Shown in pieces: positions 21,771 through 32,634 of a DNA stretch of 64,000 nt. Position numbers and translations under genes: made by a program. The DNA comes from Diadema setosum. Lineage: Eukaryota > Echinodermata > Echinoidea > Diadematoida > Diadematidae. Position 1 is the first letter of the stretch. Each line of letters begins with the position of its first letter. The DNA is taken from NCBI GenBank assembly GCA_033980235.1, contig CM067059.1, positions 22,298,494 to 22,362,493 of the forward strand. Reading direction: 5' to 3'. The notes beneath the pieces were generated by a model, which saw nothing but the letters and a program-made list of their open reading frames with translations, did not search any database and was not told the origin of the DNA.

Positions 21771-23520
21771 CAGCGGCCGGGCCTTCTGCAGGAGCTTTGA
21801 ATGAGAGGCGACCGTGGATTCTTGTTGCACTACAACTAATGATAATAATGGTGATAATAATGATGAGAGTGTCCAAGTCGAGCTATAAACAGAATAATCA
21901 TAATCATAATGATAACCATTATTATCATCACAATCGCTGCTGTTATCATCATTATTAACAAAAACAAAAAGAAAAGCAATGTACTATTACTTGTCCACAA
22001 AGTCTTACAACAGAAAAGAAAAACTTCTCACGATTACATTACCAAAAAAAAAACCAATATGCAACATTTCAAATCTACCTTAGGTACCTTGAGGTGCGTT
22101 GACCGACCTGCAAACAACGATAATCAATCTTTCAAGTGTTGATGTTTAGGAAATAAAAATACATATAAACAGTGGTTATACGAATAGGCCTGATAGTAGC
22201 AGCCGCATTTACAGCTAAAGACATCAAGCCTTCATGACTCTGTTCCACCGTCTCTCTTCCCGCTTGTTGATCATTATCAACCAGCACATCCCCCTTCCCG
22301 CCAAAACTTTTCGCATGACTCTCATTATACACGACATTAACCCTATCCAGAGAGATGGGGCCACCTCCCTGCTCTGTTATTCCTATCGGCAAAGTGGACT
22401 ATCCACAATATCAACATCATCCTTTAATAGGGTGGTCCTGAAAGGATGAAAGTATAACTCTTGGTATAGTGGACCAATGAGAGCGCCCAAGCCGAGCTAT
22501 CGTCCATCCATATCCTGGGGTGCAGGTCGACCTGAAGGGGTCACGGATACGACTTGGAGCCCAGGCGGCCAATGATCCTGTGGGGGAGGGAGAGGTGTCT
22601 TGCACGCCCCTCGAGAACGGGGAATTTAGGTCGTGGCATTCGTAGCTGTCATGGCAAGTTAGCAGCGAACACATAGCTATGCCTTTAGGAGAAAACTTAC
22701 AGACGATGAGATATATAAGTTGAATGAGATAGAAACGAAAAAAAAAAAGAAACCTTTTGAAAGAGAATTTACGCTGACTGAATGGTCAAAAGTGTTTGTT
22801 TGTTCTGACCTTTAATTGTATTTGACCCTTGTGATAACACAAAATTGAAAGGGAATCCTTTAAATTTGTTATATTACTGTAGATATTGTATTTCAGAAGG
22901 ACATAATAATCTTTTGCAGCAATTGTTGTGTCTGCAAAGTTTCTGCTTTTTACGAAATGTCATGTCATCAACAAAAGCCAATGTTCGTGTGCGAGTACAG
23001 AAATTAAAAAAAAAAAATCGATAAAAGGAGAAATTGATAAAAGTCGTTTATATAATCCCATTTCGTAATCGAGATTTTACCATATTTCCATGTCGATGAC
23101 TGCTCGAAGATCCGGACCATCTCTTGAGGCTACTATTAAGGAGTAGCCTCGCTCCTGTGGAGAGGTTCAAGCTTGCTCCACACGAGGCTTCATGGCTCCA
23201 TACGAGGTTTCATGGCACCTCAGGGCTGGAATGTCTGTACACTTTTTTAAATTACTTTTTTTTATTCAAATCTCGTTCCATATCACCATTGTTTTCACAA
23301 TGAAATGAATACAAGCAATGATTTCGTGTAGATCCATAGAAACAAACAAACAAACAAACAAACAAGTACAATACAATAATATACAATACAAGTATGCATT
23401 GAACAGTGTTACAATACTTGATTATTGCTCTTACAGTACTGAATTAACCTCGACCAACTTAATCAAGCTCAAAAACTTCTACTTAATCGTTCAAAATAGA
23501 CTATGAAAGGTACGCACAAG

Positions 23521-23574
23521 TACACACACAGACACACCCACACACACACACACACACGCGCGCGCGCGCACACT
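23521..23574. repeat. (CA)n followed by (CG)n
   Basis: An alternating purine-pyrimidine tract, CA repeats running into CGCGCGCGCGCG, with Z-DNA-forming character. Confidence 0.9.
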
Positions 23575-23587
23575 TTATAGTATGCAC

Positions 23588-23607
23588 CAGTGCCGTATAC
23601 GGCACTG
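23588..23607. mobile_element. 20-bp perfect palindrome with 8-bp flanking direct repeats
   Basis: CAGTGCCGTA joined directly to its own complement, flanked by GTATGCAC at 23580-23587 and 23608-23615. CAG ends plus an 8-bp duplication are the hallmarks of hAT-type insertion, here with no internal sequence at all. Confidence 0.65.
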
Positions 23608-24460
23608 GTATGCACGTAACACTTCTGCGCACGTCATTGCGCACGCACACCCTCAACACATCTTTTTAATCGATTTCGTTTCTTTTCTTCTCTTCTCTTG
23701 TTTAATTCATGCAAATACACAAACGTTCGTCCCGGCATATGGAAAGATATAGGCAGCCGCTATCTCGAATGAAGCTACGTTATTAGTTTAAGATGTTCTG
23801 AGGGCCCTAACATGCATTTTTAGTCATCTACGGAACAGTGATGTTTAATCATTGATTAATGTATTAATCTATCCAAATATAACGAGATTTTCTGTCCGAT
23901 CAGAGCCCTTTTCTTAGGATCTTGCGCACTCATATGCAGCTTGAGAGGTTCAACGCCCTCGACTCGCGCTCTCATTGCTACCACTTTCTCCACGCCAAAA
24001 ACAATCAACATTTTAGACACAATCTCAGCTGCTTATGGACAATATAGAGTTTGACAGCCGTGATAATGGGGTAAACGACAGTTCACGCCTTTTGTTTTAA
24101 ACACCAAACGAGTCTACATTCATTACGAAACTTGAGAAGAGTTGATATTTGGCCCAAAGCCAGGAGTGACACAATTTTTATCCGATGATTTGCCGGAAAG
24201 ATTTGTTTTCTTAGGCTGTGCAGAGAAAAACAAAAGTATTTCCTTTCTCAATGATTGAGTGATGTGCTGGGGGGGGGGGGGGGGTGGGCGTAGGAGACAG
24301 CTTAACGTGGTCATTCTAGTTTGTTTTTCTATAGTTTTAGACCCCCACATCTCAAAATATTTGAACCAGTTAAATTTAGTGAGATTATTCAGCATAACAT
24401 TGACATACCAGAATGACATTTCTGAAGTTTTTGTCAACTGAATCTCTTTGCATATTTTCC

Positions 24461-24520
<60 letters not shown>
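24461..24520. repeat. (CAAT)n microsatellite
   Basis: About fifteen tetramers with one substitution. Confidence 0.95.
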
Positions 24521-24521
<1 letters not shown>

Positions 24522-25618
24522 TTATTTTTCATCCATCAATCAATCTATTTTTTCCATTGCTTCTCTATGCTTATATTTTTATACTTTTGTTTATGTAAAA
24601 TTTTATCTATTGATTTATCTATGGTGGATAAAATTGTTAAAGCATTTTGGTCTACCCAAATACCCTTTGCACAGACCTTGATCCATCAATATCCCAAAGT
24701 AATTTGATTCATATTTACAGATTTCGCAAATTTTCCCTCTTGTCTCTATAGCTCATACCAGTATAGCCAAAAGGTAAAGTATCTTAACCCTTAATTGGAT
24801 TTGGTGTTTGCTGAAAGTAGCCTTGAACGGGACAAGAATGTGGATCATTGATACCGAAAAATCCTGGTCGTGTAACATGTCAAGGATGTATGGAATATAC
24901 GAATGACATATCTCGGTCCGCTTTCTCGCGCCTTGCCTCGTGAGGCATCTGTTCATACCTATGTCAATGATGTGACACGCAAATTTTCACGAAAATTTCA
25001 CTGATTGTCACGAATTCAAGAAAAAAAAAGTTGAATCATCCGATTCGTGTAATATCTAATGAGTATATTGTTTGGATGAATAAATGTTTATAAATCACTG
25101 ATAATACTGTTTTTCTTTCTTCCCATTGCTCTAAAATAAGTCATTGAAATTGTAATGAGTTTGAAAAATTGGAAAGTTCTGGGTTTGCTGAAGTACAAGC
25201 TGATATGATCAAGGTAATGCATACTCTGTTACATCCACTAAGCAAAAAATTCAATATGTGTAAATACGAAATACCAAATCAATATGGTTTTAGAAGTCCG
25301 AGCATTACACATCTCATGCTCTATTGGAATTCATACAATTAAATTTGTTGGGTATTTGTTCTTGTTTTTTGGTAGAAAAGAAACTGGGTGGTTTATTTAT
25401 AATCTTAAGTGGCTTTTAATAATGTAGACCATGACATGTTAATACGGAAATTATCAAATCTTGGAATTCGTAGTGTTTTACATCAGTGGTTGATAATTTA
25501 TTCAATTAATGAGAATCTGTTTTGACCATCTCATCAGTGAAATGTAAATGACTTGCAATATTTCACACAAGCTTGAATTCATTCAGCTTTCTGATGACAC
25601 AAGTGTGTTTTTGTCTAA

Positions 25619-25650
25619 CCAGGGAGGTGGAACTTTCTTCCACCTCCCTG
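25619..25650. mobile_element. Micro-palindrome insertion, family A copy 3
   Basis: CCAGGGAGGTGGAA, loop CTTTC, then the complementary arm; flanked by GTCTAA at 25613-25618 and 25651-25656. It interrupts a LINE RT remnant directly after the SDDTSVFLS codons. Deleting the palindrome and one flanking repeat restores a continuous RT-like reading, which supports a true insertion. Confidence 0.75.
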
Positions 25651-25853
25651 GTCTAACTGTATATTCTGACATTCTTCAACATACATTCTAATCACGAAAT
25701 AAGTAAATCTAATGGTTGCAAACAAATAAAATGTCATTGTGTTGAATCTTTATACTAAACCAATTGAACGAAGTATTCATATAAGCTCATGAATAAAGAT
25801 GATATTGGAATTCATAATACTAGAATATCAAAAAGTATTGATATACACTCGGC

Positions 25854-27134
25854 AGAAGAGAAAGTTAACACTTTTTTCAAGCTTATATTTCTCATATGAT
25901 GTTTGTCTAAAAGATAATGTGTCAACCATATGAAAGGCAATTTAATTGTCTATCAACTTGGTAAGTCAATAAAAAGGGAAACTTTACGCATGAAAGGACA
26001 TTATCGTTTCTCTCTTCAAAGGCACAGATGTAGAAAAAAATGCAAAAATGAACAAGTTGTCATTCATGCGTTCTCTTCATAAGTGTTCTTCCATATAATG
26101 ATAAGAACAAAAGACAAATTTAACACAATAAAAAACATGAATTAAATTTCAAAAATAAACCTACGCTCTCTATAATATCTTTGAAGCCCAAAAGATCAAT
26201 AAAGGGTTTGGTAAGATAATGGAGGAAAGTAAAGAATCTTCTCTCAAATCCAAATTCAAATTAAATGAGAGAAGAAGCAATGAAAAAAAAAGTAGGAATT
26301 TGAATTGGTTTCTCAATTAGGAAGATTGCAAACAATATTTGGTTCCTGAATTTGTCTCATGAATTCTCATGCGTTCTCTTCATAAGTGTTCTTCCGTATA
26401 ATGATAAGAACAAAAGACAAATTTAACACAATAAAAAACATGAATTAATTTTCAAAAATAAACCTATGATCTCTATTTGAAGCCCAAAAGATCAATAATG
26501 AGTTCGGTAAGATAATGGAGGAAAGTGAAGAACCTTCTCTCAAATCCAAATTCAAATTAAATGAGAGAAAAAGCAATGTAAAAAAGATGGTAGGAATTTG
26601 AATTGGTTTCTCTATTAGGAAGATTATAAATAATATTTGGTTCCTGAATTTGTCTCATGAATTATTAAATTACTAAATTAAAGAATGAAATAAGATATTT
26701 TGTTCATGTATCATCTGTGTGCCTTTACTCCCTATGTCATTTGAAGTTTGAGTTGACAGAAAATTCTTATTTTCCCCTTTAGTTTCCCACTTTGACTCTC
26801 TTTGAGGTTATAAAGAGATAAAGAAAACGAAAACTAATTTTGCTATTTCATTCATATCTCTCATTGTGTTAAACTATTTTTTATCATTGTTTTCTTGAAG
26901 GGCATTTCCAAATAACAGACAACATGTTAAATTTTGCAATTTTTACTTTTGTGCCTTGGAGGATAAAAACGAATGTGTTCATTCATGTGTAAAGTTTCCC
27001 TTCATACTGACCTATAGTTTGATAGCCAATTAGATTACCTTTGATATGGTATATAATACTTTGATTTTCATCAAAATCTTCTATGAAAAATATGAACTCG
27101 AAAAAGTGTTTACTTTCCTTATATGCTGAGTGTA
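25854..27134. mobile_element. 1.28-kb TA-flanked TIR element (Tc1/mariner-like, non-autonomous)
   Basis: Ends are TA|CACTCGGCAG on the left and CTGAGTG|TA on the right. The inverted termini extend for roughly 150 bp (matching blocks AAAGTTAACACTTTTT versus AAAGTAAACACTTTTT, and AAGGGAAACTTTACGCATGAA versus its relative near 26990). No transposase frame. The interior contains a 303-bp tandem duplication. Insertion is within the LINE remnant at a TA. Superfamily from the TA duplication and CACT ends is an inference. Confidence 0.7.
26064..26663. repeat. 303-bp tandem duplication
   Basis: The unit starting TCATGCGTTCTCTTCATAAG at 26064 recurs at 26367, and both run to TTCCTGAATTTGTCTCATGA. The copies differ at scattered positions and small indels (for example AATTAAATTTC versus AATTAATTTTC). 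Confidence 0.9.
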
Positions 27135-27317
27135 CTTGGCAGACTACGGTCATACTCAAATCTTTACTGTTCTGTATAACGCGCTTATCTTACCACATCA
27201 AAATGATTGCATTTTGGCATTTGAGAAATCTAGTGAGCAAAGAGACTGTTCAAACAGTTGTGTTCATTAGGTTCTTTCGTTGAAAATGGTTAATCCGAGC
27301 ATTTGTTGCATTATTTC

Positions 27318-27371
27318 AAAGGTTCGTTAATCCGAAGACACCTTAATCCGAAGATTCGTTAATCCGAAAAA
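27318..27371. repeat. GGTTCGTTAATCCGAA-type repeat remnant
   Basis: Three spaced copies of TTAATCCGAAG-like words, as in the element at 31799-32071. Confidence 0.6.
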
Positions 27372-27424
27372 ATTAAAGGAATGTCCATTATATATAGGAC
27401 TTTCTGAATGTCTCAACACTTTCA

Positions 27425-27990
27425 AAGATGCAAAAGTTGCATCAACCAGATTCAGATTTAGCGCCCCTAGATAGGATAAGTCCATCAATTCATTTCCAAT
27501 TTCCCATCATTACTTCATGAGGAAATATTCATAAATTGGAATTTCAGTTTTTGGCAGCAATTTTTGCTGTCATCTTCAATAACTCAGAATCTTAAAAAAG
27601 CACGAGTCGCATCTCCCTAGATTCTACTACAGCTCCCTCGAAAAAGGATAGGCCCTGAAGCCATCAATGTTCTCAATTATTTCACCATTTTGAAGGAAAT
27701 ACATCTGAATGTCCATTTTTATGACCATTTGGCAGTTATCTCAAAAGCCTCAAATCAATGTGGATTCAACAGTTGCATCATGCAGATTCGGATTCAGCAT
27801 CTTCGAAATGAGGCGGAACCACCAATTGTTTTCAAGTTTTCACCATTTAGGAGGAAATACATGGACATTTCAGTTTTTGGCGGATATTTTGGTGGCCAAA
27901 AACCTCAAGCATGCAGGAGTTGCATCATGGTGATTCAGATTCAGTACTCTCGAAATAGGGTAAACCACAATCAAATTTCTTTTTAGGCAT
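27425..27990. repeat. Degenerate tandem array of about 150-170-bp units
   Basis: The anchor GTTGCATCA(N)nAGATTC(A/G)GATT recurs at 27436, 27606 (as GTCGCATCT), 27772 and 27919, spaced 170, 166 and 147 bp. Each is followed by related sequence such as GAGGAAATA...GACATTTCAGTTTTTGGC. The units are old and diverged. Confidence 0.6.
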
Positions 27991-28877
27991 CCACAAAATG
28001 AAGAACATTTTGCAGAAAAGTAGAGGACTGGTCCTTATTACTTAGTTTGAAAAATATATTCGAAAGAAGGGAATAGGCCTACATGTATTACTAACTGGAA
28101 TTACCTAAGTCATCAAATGCAGGAGATAATAACCTTAGAGCCGTGTGGTATAAAAATGTTCGGCAACTCTACTGCTTTAGAATGTTTACGATTCCCAGAT
28201 GAAACAAATTATAATCACTATATTCTGCTTTCGCTCAGATGCCTGAATAAGAACATCATGAATCTTTCATGCTTGTTAGATACATCAATAGTCTAATAAT
28301 TTTCGATCAAGTTAGCACACAATGAATGTGCTCTTGTGGTTATTCCCTGAAACCAGACAAGATTAATAGCGAATTCTTCAAGATTTCCATCAGACTCATG
28401 ATTATCATGAGGTACTGCACCAGCTGTATTATTGGAACCAGAATATAGACATCACGTGAGACCGGCGAGAAATTCCATGAGAATACTAAAGGAATTCTCA
28501 TGGGTGTTTCAAATCTTCTCGATCCTGTCACGTCCTCTCCTTGGAAATCAAAATGTTGTTTGTTACTCTGCTTTCTATTTTTTATAGAAATTTTCAAAAA
28601 GGATGTTTGTTTCGCGATGATAGTTATGGAAGCGTTTTTGCGACCACAGCAGGTTTCTTACCCTGCGTTCTTATTACACTTATGTTCTTTTTCGACGAAA
28701 CTTTTTTTTTCCCGGAATGTTCTCATCCAAGAAAAGTTTAAATACAAAAGCAGATATATCCATTTGTATATCATTTTGAGATATTAGGAAAAAATTAAAA
28801 TAATCAAAACATATAATATGTCATATAATTTTAATGTTATCTCCAAAAATGTTTTTTGTTATCAGTAGCGAGTGCAT
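27991..28877. other. Non-genic stretch
   Basis: No exon supported. A hairpin CCATGAGAAT...ATTCTCATGG lies at 28475-28503 without clear flanking repeats. Confidence 0.5.
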
Positions 28878-29034
28878 CAGTGGCGGATTCAGAGGGGGCG
28901 CACCGGGCGCGCCCCCCCCCCCCCTTATTAATTAATTAATTAATTTATTTATTTGTTTATTCATTTATTTATCTATTTATTAAAACAAAAGAAAAACCCG
29001 CCTCCCCTTTACGGAATTCCTGGATCCGCCCCTG
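28878..29034. mobile_element. 157-bp hAT-like MITE with 8-bp target duplication
   Basis: Ends CAGTGGCGGATTCAG and (complement) CAGGGGCGGATCCAGG, flanked by GAGTGCAT and GAGTGCGG (6 of 8 identical) at 28870-28877 and 29035-29042. The interior is a C-run and TTAA/TTTA-rich simple sequence. This TIR type is widespread in invertebrate genomes. Confidence 0.75.
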
Positions 29035-29214
29035 GAGTGCGGTACATCATAGAACAGACTTTATTTTCCTTGATTTGATGATGACGTCACTGTAAATAAT
29101 GCAAAAATGGCGTTTATTTATTCTTAAGCATTCAAACACCCTTATGTCTTGAAATACACCTATATATAGTTTAACTTAACGTTTTCACCAAACCTTAATG
29201 GGGAAGGTGATCGT

Positions 29215-29498
29215 AGGCGCGGTCAGACTGGCAAAAGATCGAGAAGTTTAAGATCGCGAAGTTTGGGCCATTCGTACGGGCGCAAGAAAGAGTGCGCCGT
29301 CCGATGGCTAGTGATTATGATGTAACAATGCACATCTGAACATGACAATGGCCTCGCGCTTCGGAGACAACGCCCGCAAACAGATCGAGAAGTTTCGCGA
29401 GAAGTTTCACGGGAAGTTTGCGGTCACACTGGCAAAACTTCGAGATCTTAAAGATCGCGATCTTAAACTTCGCGATCTTTTGCCAGTCTGACCGCGCC
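29215..29498. mobile_element. 284-bp MITE with long TIRs (GGCGCGGTCAGACTGGCAAA)
   Basis: About 50 bp of inverted termini: AGGCGCGGTCAGACTGGCAA at 29215 and its complement ending near 29498. Subterminal AGATCG(A/C)GAAGTTT words are repeated in both orientations, plus an internal copy of GGTCACACTGGCAAAACTTC. Target duplication unclear. Confidence 0.8.
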
Positions 29499-31790
29499 TT
29501 ATAAGCATATTTAAAAAAGCAGCTTGATTCTCGACTGTGAGACAGTTACTTCTATAACGAAAAATGAGCAGGAGAAAAATTAGATACCAAGCTTGGATAT
29601 ACACGTTACCTTTTTGAAATCAATATAAAGACACTAAATCAACCTTTAGACGAATCGCACGTCAACGTGTCAAAAGTGTCTCCTGCTCATTATGGAGAGA
29701 CAAAGTGAATTCACTGTTTGCACAATTTTTAAGATGAAAATTGTCGAAATGGTAACACGATCTCGACAAATCCTTCTTGTACATCTGTATTTCATTTTGT
29801 AAGTGTCTAGGCCAATGAGGTAAAATATTTTCCGGCACTCGTTTGTTTGTTTGTTTGTTTATTGTCTTTACTTCAACATTATTTTTTATTGCAAAGCTTT
29901 GTGAATGGCTTTGGAGGAAGTCTCCAGAGAAGGTCGGAAAATGGGCCAAACAAAGAAACGGTCGATCTCTAGGTGGCAGTTAGTTAAAGTTTTTATGCAA
30001 CTCCTCAAAAAAGGTCCTAGATGCTTGGTCAACAAAATGAACAGGCCGACCTAAATATTAAGGTTTGCGACATCCCAAACTTCGATCCACGTACTGGACG
30101 TAAATTGGATCTGTTAATACATAATGGTTAAAGAAGCAAAATCCTGCTATGTATTTGCAAGACACTTAATGAATCCAAATCTCTTTCAAGACCCCCCCCC
30201 CCCCCCCAGAGCTTTGGATCAACTCCAAGGAGTGAAATATAAATGGGACTTAGGACCTACATCTCTGTAGAAATGTGCGGTCACTACAGACAATACACCT
30301 CCAAGAACAGCTTCAGAGACATGGAGACTTTAATAGAAATATATAAAATTCAAATAAACCAAAAATAATGATATGGGCTGTTCTTGATTAAGTGGTAAAC
30401 GTACTTACATTGGTCGACAGAACAGGCCTACATTTGAGACTCGGTGCAAAGGTCATGTAAGGTAATTGCACTTCTTGCGTAGATGGGTTTGGTTTTTTGA
30501 TACCACGTCACTGGGAAGCCACGGTGGTTCAAGGTTATGTAAAGTACACCAGACTCCGGCAGCGGCCGCTTCAAATACCTCAGCATTCGACATGAAAAAC
30601 CACGTAGCAGACACGGATAATTCGGGTCGAGAAGACGCTGAACTTTCTTGGAATCAAGCTGAGATGTCAACATTATTTGTGTACATAACTAGAATGTTTC
30701 TTCTTGTGTGCATTTTTTTCCTTTTTAATTTCCCGCTGTTTTCTGAACTTTACGGGAAAATTTCTCTTTGAACTTAGCATAGTAGTTTCCGAATCGCCTA
30801 GATTTTTTCCTCCTTTTTTATAAATTTGAAATGACTACTTTCTATTCAAGTAAATCCATAGAAAATGCCTCCTATCAATTATTTTCTGTTTGACGACGCA
30901 AATCTCACGTGATAAACAGAATTACGTGAGCTAGTTTTCTAAAGCCTAATTCAGATACAATGTATAACATTGTTGTCAGCTAGATTGATATCTGGGCTTG
31001 GAGCCAAGACTACGCAAATGTTCTGACGCACATTCATACTGCTGGCAACCCAAGAAAAGTTTGTTCACCTGCCTTTTGTCAGTGAACGGGAAAGAGTTTG
31101 ATGTGCCGTGTTGTCATGGCTACTAATACGATTTGTGTCAGTACATTCCTTTGCATTGTGGGAAAATGCCGGACATGTTTCTCGAACAATCCCCCAACAT
31201 AACCTTATCATTGACCCCCCCCCCCCCCTTTCTCGCTCTCTCTCTCTCTGTTAATGACCCGTACAAGTCTCACCATCACGCATCTGCCTATTTTTGTGAT
31301 AGACATCGTTCTCGTTGTTCTTGACTCTGTTTTCCCCTATACCTTTCCTGTTTTCCTCCGCTATGTCCTCGCTTTTTTCGAGGAGTATTGTTACCTTATT
31401 TGGGGAATTTTAAGCTAAGAATTTGGTTTTCATATTGATAATTGTCAAAGGGAACGTGAACACTGGGTGCACCTTGTTGCAGGCATTAAGTGTGTGTTCT
31501 CTTCGTTATTTTGCTTGACGCTGACAGCGATTTGTTGAAGAGATGATTTTAAAACCGTTATGGAAGCCCTGTCACTAAAACTAATCGTTATGAAAACATC
31601 GTCAAAATTTCAGAATACTGATAACTTGCAATCAACAATACAGACAGGAATGCATCGCGTAATACGAGGTTATGCTCAAAGATGCTGGAAACTCTAAGAT
31701 GCCGGTACATTTTCAGTTAATTTTGTCCGTTGCAACATGATAGGTGGGTATAGCCATAGGAATCATACCAATTTTGGATGACTAACACGG
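29499..31790. other. Non-genic stretch with simple repeats
   Basis: (GTTT)n at about 29840-29862, C-runs at about 30191-30206 and 31216-31227. All three minus frames are partly open over 30428-30673, which is GC-richer and could hold an exon, but no splice pair or family is convincing. Confidence 0.45.
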
Positions 31791-31798
31791 GTGCTGTT

Positions 31799-32071
31799 CG
31801 TTAGTCCGAAGGTTCGCTATTCCGAAGGTTCGTTATTCCGAAGGGTCGTTAATCCGAAACACGCAAATTCCCTATACCCAGAGGTTCGTTAATCCGAAAA
31901 TGAAAAAGGGTTCGTTTATCCGAAAATTTGTGGCGTTATTCCGAAGGTTCGTTATTCCGAAGATTGGTTAATCCGGAAATGAAATTAGGAACAATGAACC
32001 TTCGGAATAACGAATCTTAGGAATAAAGAGCCTTCGGAATAACGAACCTTCGGAATAACGAGCTGTAACCG
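31799..32071. mobile_element. 273-bp MITE built of 16-bp TTCGTTATTCCGAAGG repeats, 8-bp target duplication
   Basis: Flanked by perfect ACTAACAC at 31791-31798 and 32072-32079. The termini are related inverted repeats (GGGTGCTGTTCGTTAGTCCG against the complement of the right end, CGGTTACAGCTCGTTATTCC). The left half holds tandem GGTTCGTTATTCCGAA units and the right half the same units inverted. Confidence 0.85.
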
Positions 32072-32352
32072 ACTAACACTGAATGTTCTAGATCGTTAAG
32101 CGAAAGGTGACCTAGCACTAAACATGCTTTTTGTATCCAAAGAATCACTTACCAAGAAACAATAGCTTCGTTCTTCTAAATATTCTTTTTTTTTTTTCAA
32201 ACTCGAGTGTCACTGGTAAGCGAAATGAGAATGCCTACTGAATGAAGTCGTATTTCCCAAGTGCTCAAACGGCTAGCATGAATGATGATGTATGGTTGAG
32301 ACAGGAACTAAGCATAATAGCATTCCAGCAATATGTGACGTTCCAATATACT

Positions 32353-32634
32353 CTCTAAGAAAAAAAAATCGAGTTAAAATTTTCAATCTTAAAAGAATGA
32401 ATAACAGAAAAGAGTGAATTTAGAGTGAAACTGGAGTGAATTTTGAGTGAAAATGTTCATTTTCACTCATTTTAGAGTGACCTCATCGATCACTCAAAGA
32501 TTTGTGAGTGATCCCTGAAGTCATTCCAAAATTAGTGAAAATGAACATTTTTTACTCAAAATTCACTCCAGTTTCAGGACTTTTCAAAATTCACTCTTTC
32601 AAGAGTGAACATTTTCACTCGATTTTTTTTAGAG
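32353..32634. mobile_element. About 282-bp foldback MITE (CTCTAAGAAAAAAAATCGAG ends)
   Basis: The terminus CTCTAAGAAAAAAAATCGAG is mirrored by CTCGATTTTTTTTAGAG at the right. The interior is a long near-palindrome of GAGTGAA/TTCACTC words centred near 32500. Exact target duplication unclear. Confidence 0.8.

Larger units (their letters stand above)
21771..25100. other. Repeat-rich stretch without a supported gene
   Basis: Holds ATG/ATA-rich simple sequence (21838-21960), a hairpin GAGGCTAC...GTAGCCTC (23126-23150) followed by two imperfect 20-bp units of the type GCTCCACACGAGGCTTCATG (about 23175-23215), (ACAA)n at 23340-23366, (CA)n plus (CG)n at 23521-23574, a G-run at 24270-24285 and (CAAT)n at 24461-24520. 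A minus-strand frame at about 22197-22366 looks mildly protein-like but has poor splice sites. Confidence 0.5.
25110..27285 (+). mobile_element. LINE remnant split by two later insertions
   Basis: Translated fragments on the plus strand match an RT: NQYGFRS near 25275, a VDHDMLIRKLSNLGIRSVLH stretch near 25430, SDDTSVFLS near 25590 (motif C region) and, after the 25854-27134 element, a LYNALILPH-like C-terminal segment near 27165-27250. Stops and frameshifts abound. A 32-bp micro-palindrome at 25619 and a TA-flanked TIR element at 25854-27134 both interrupt it, giving a relative order of events. Confidence 0.7.

Noticed and set aside
22197..22366. Possible minus-strand exon (ISLDRVNVVYNESHAKSF)
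   Set aside because: Protein-like, but the acceptor lacks a polypyrimidine tract and no good donor follows; no partner exon found.
23126..23150. GAGGCTAC...GTAGCCTC hairpin as another micro-insertion
   Set aside because: No flanking direct repeat is present; it may belong to the adjoining imperfect tandem repeat.
28475..28503. CCATGAGAAT...ATTCTCATGG hairpin as another micro-insertion
   Set aside because: Flanks do not form a direct repeat.
30428..30673. GC-richer stretch open in several minus frames
   Set aside because: No frame stands out and no convincing splice pair; cannot assign.
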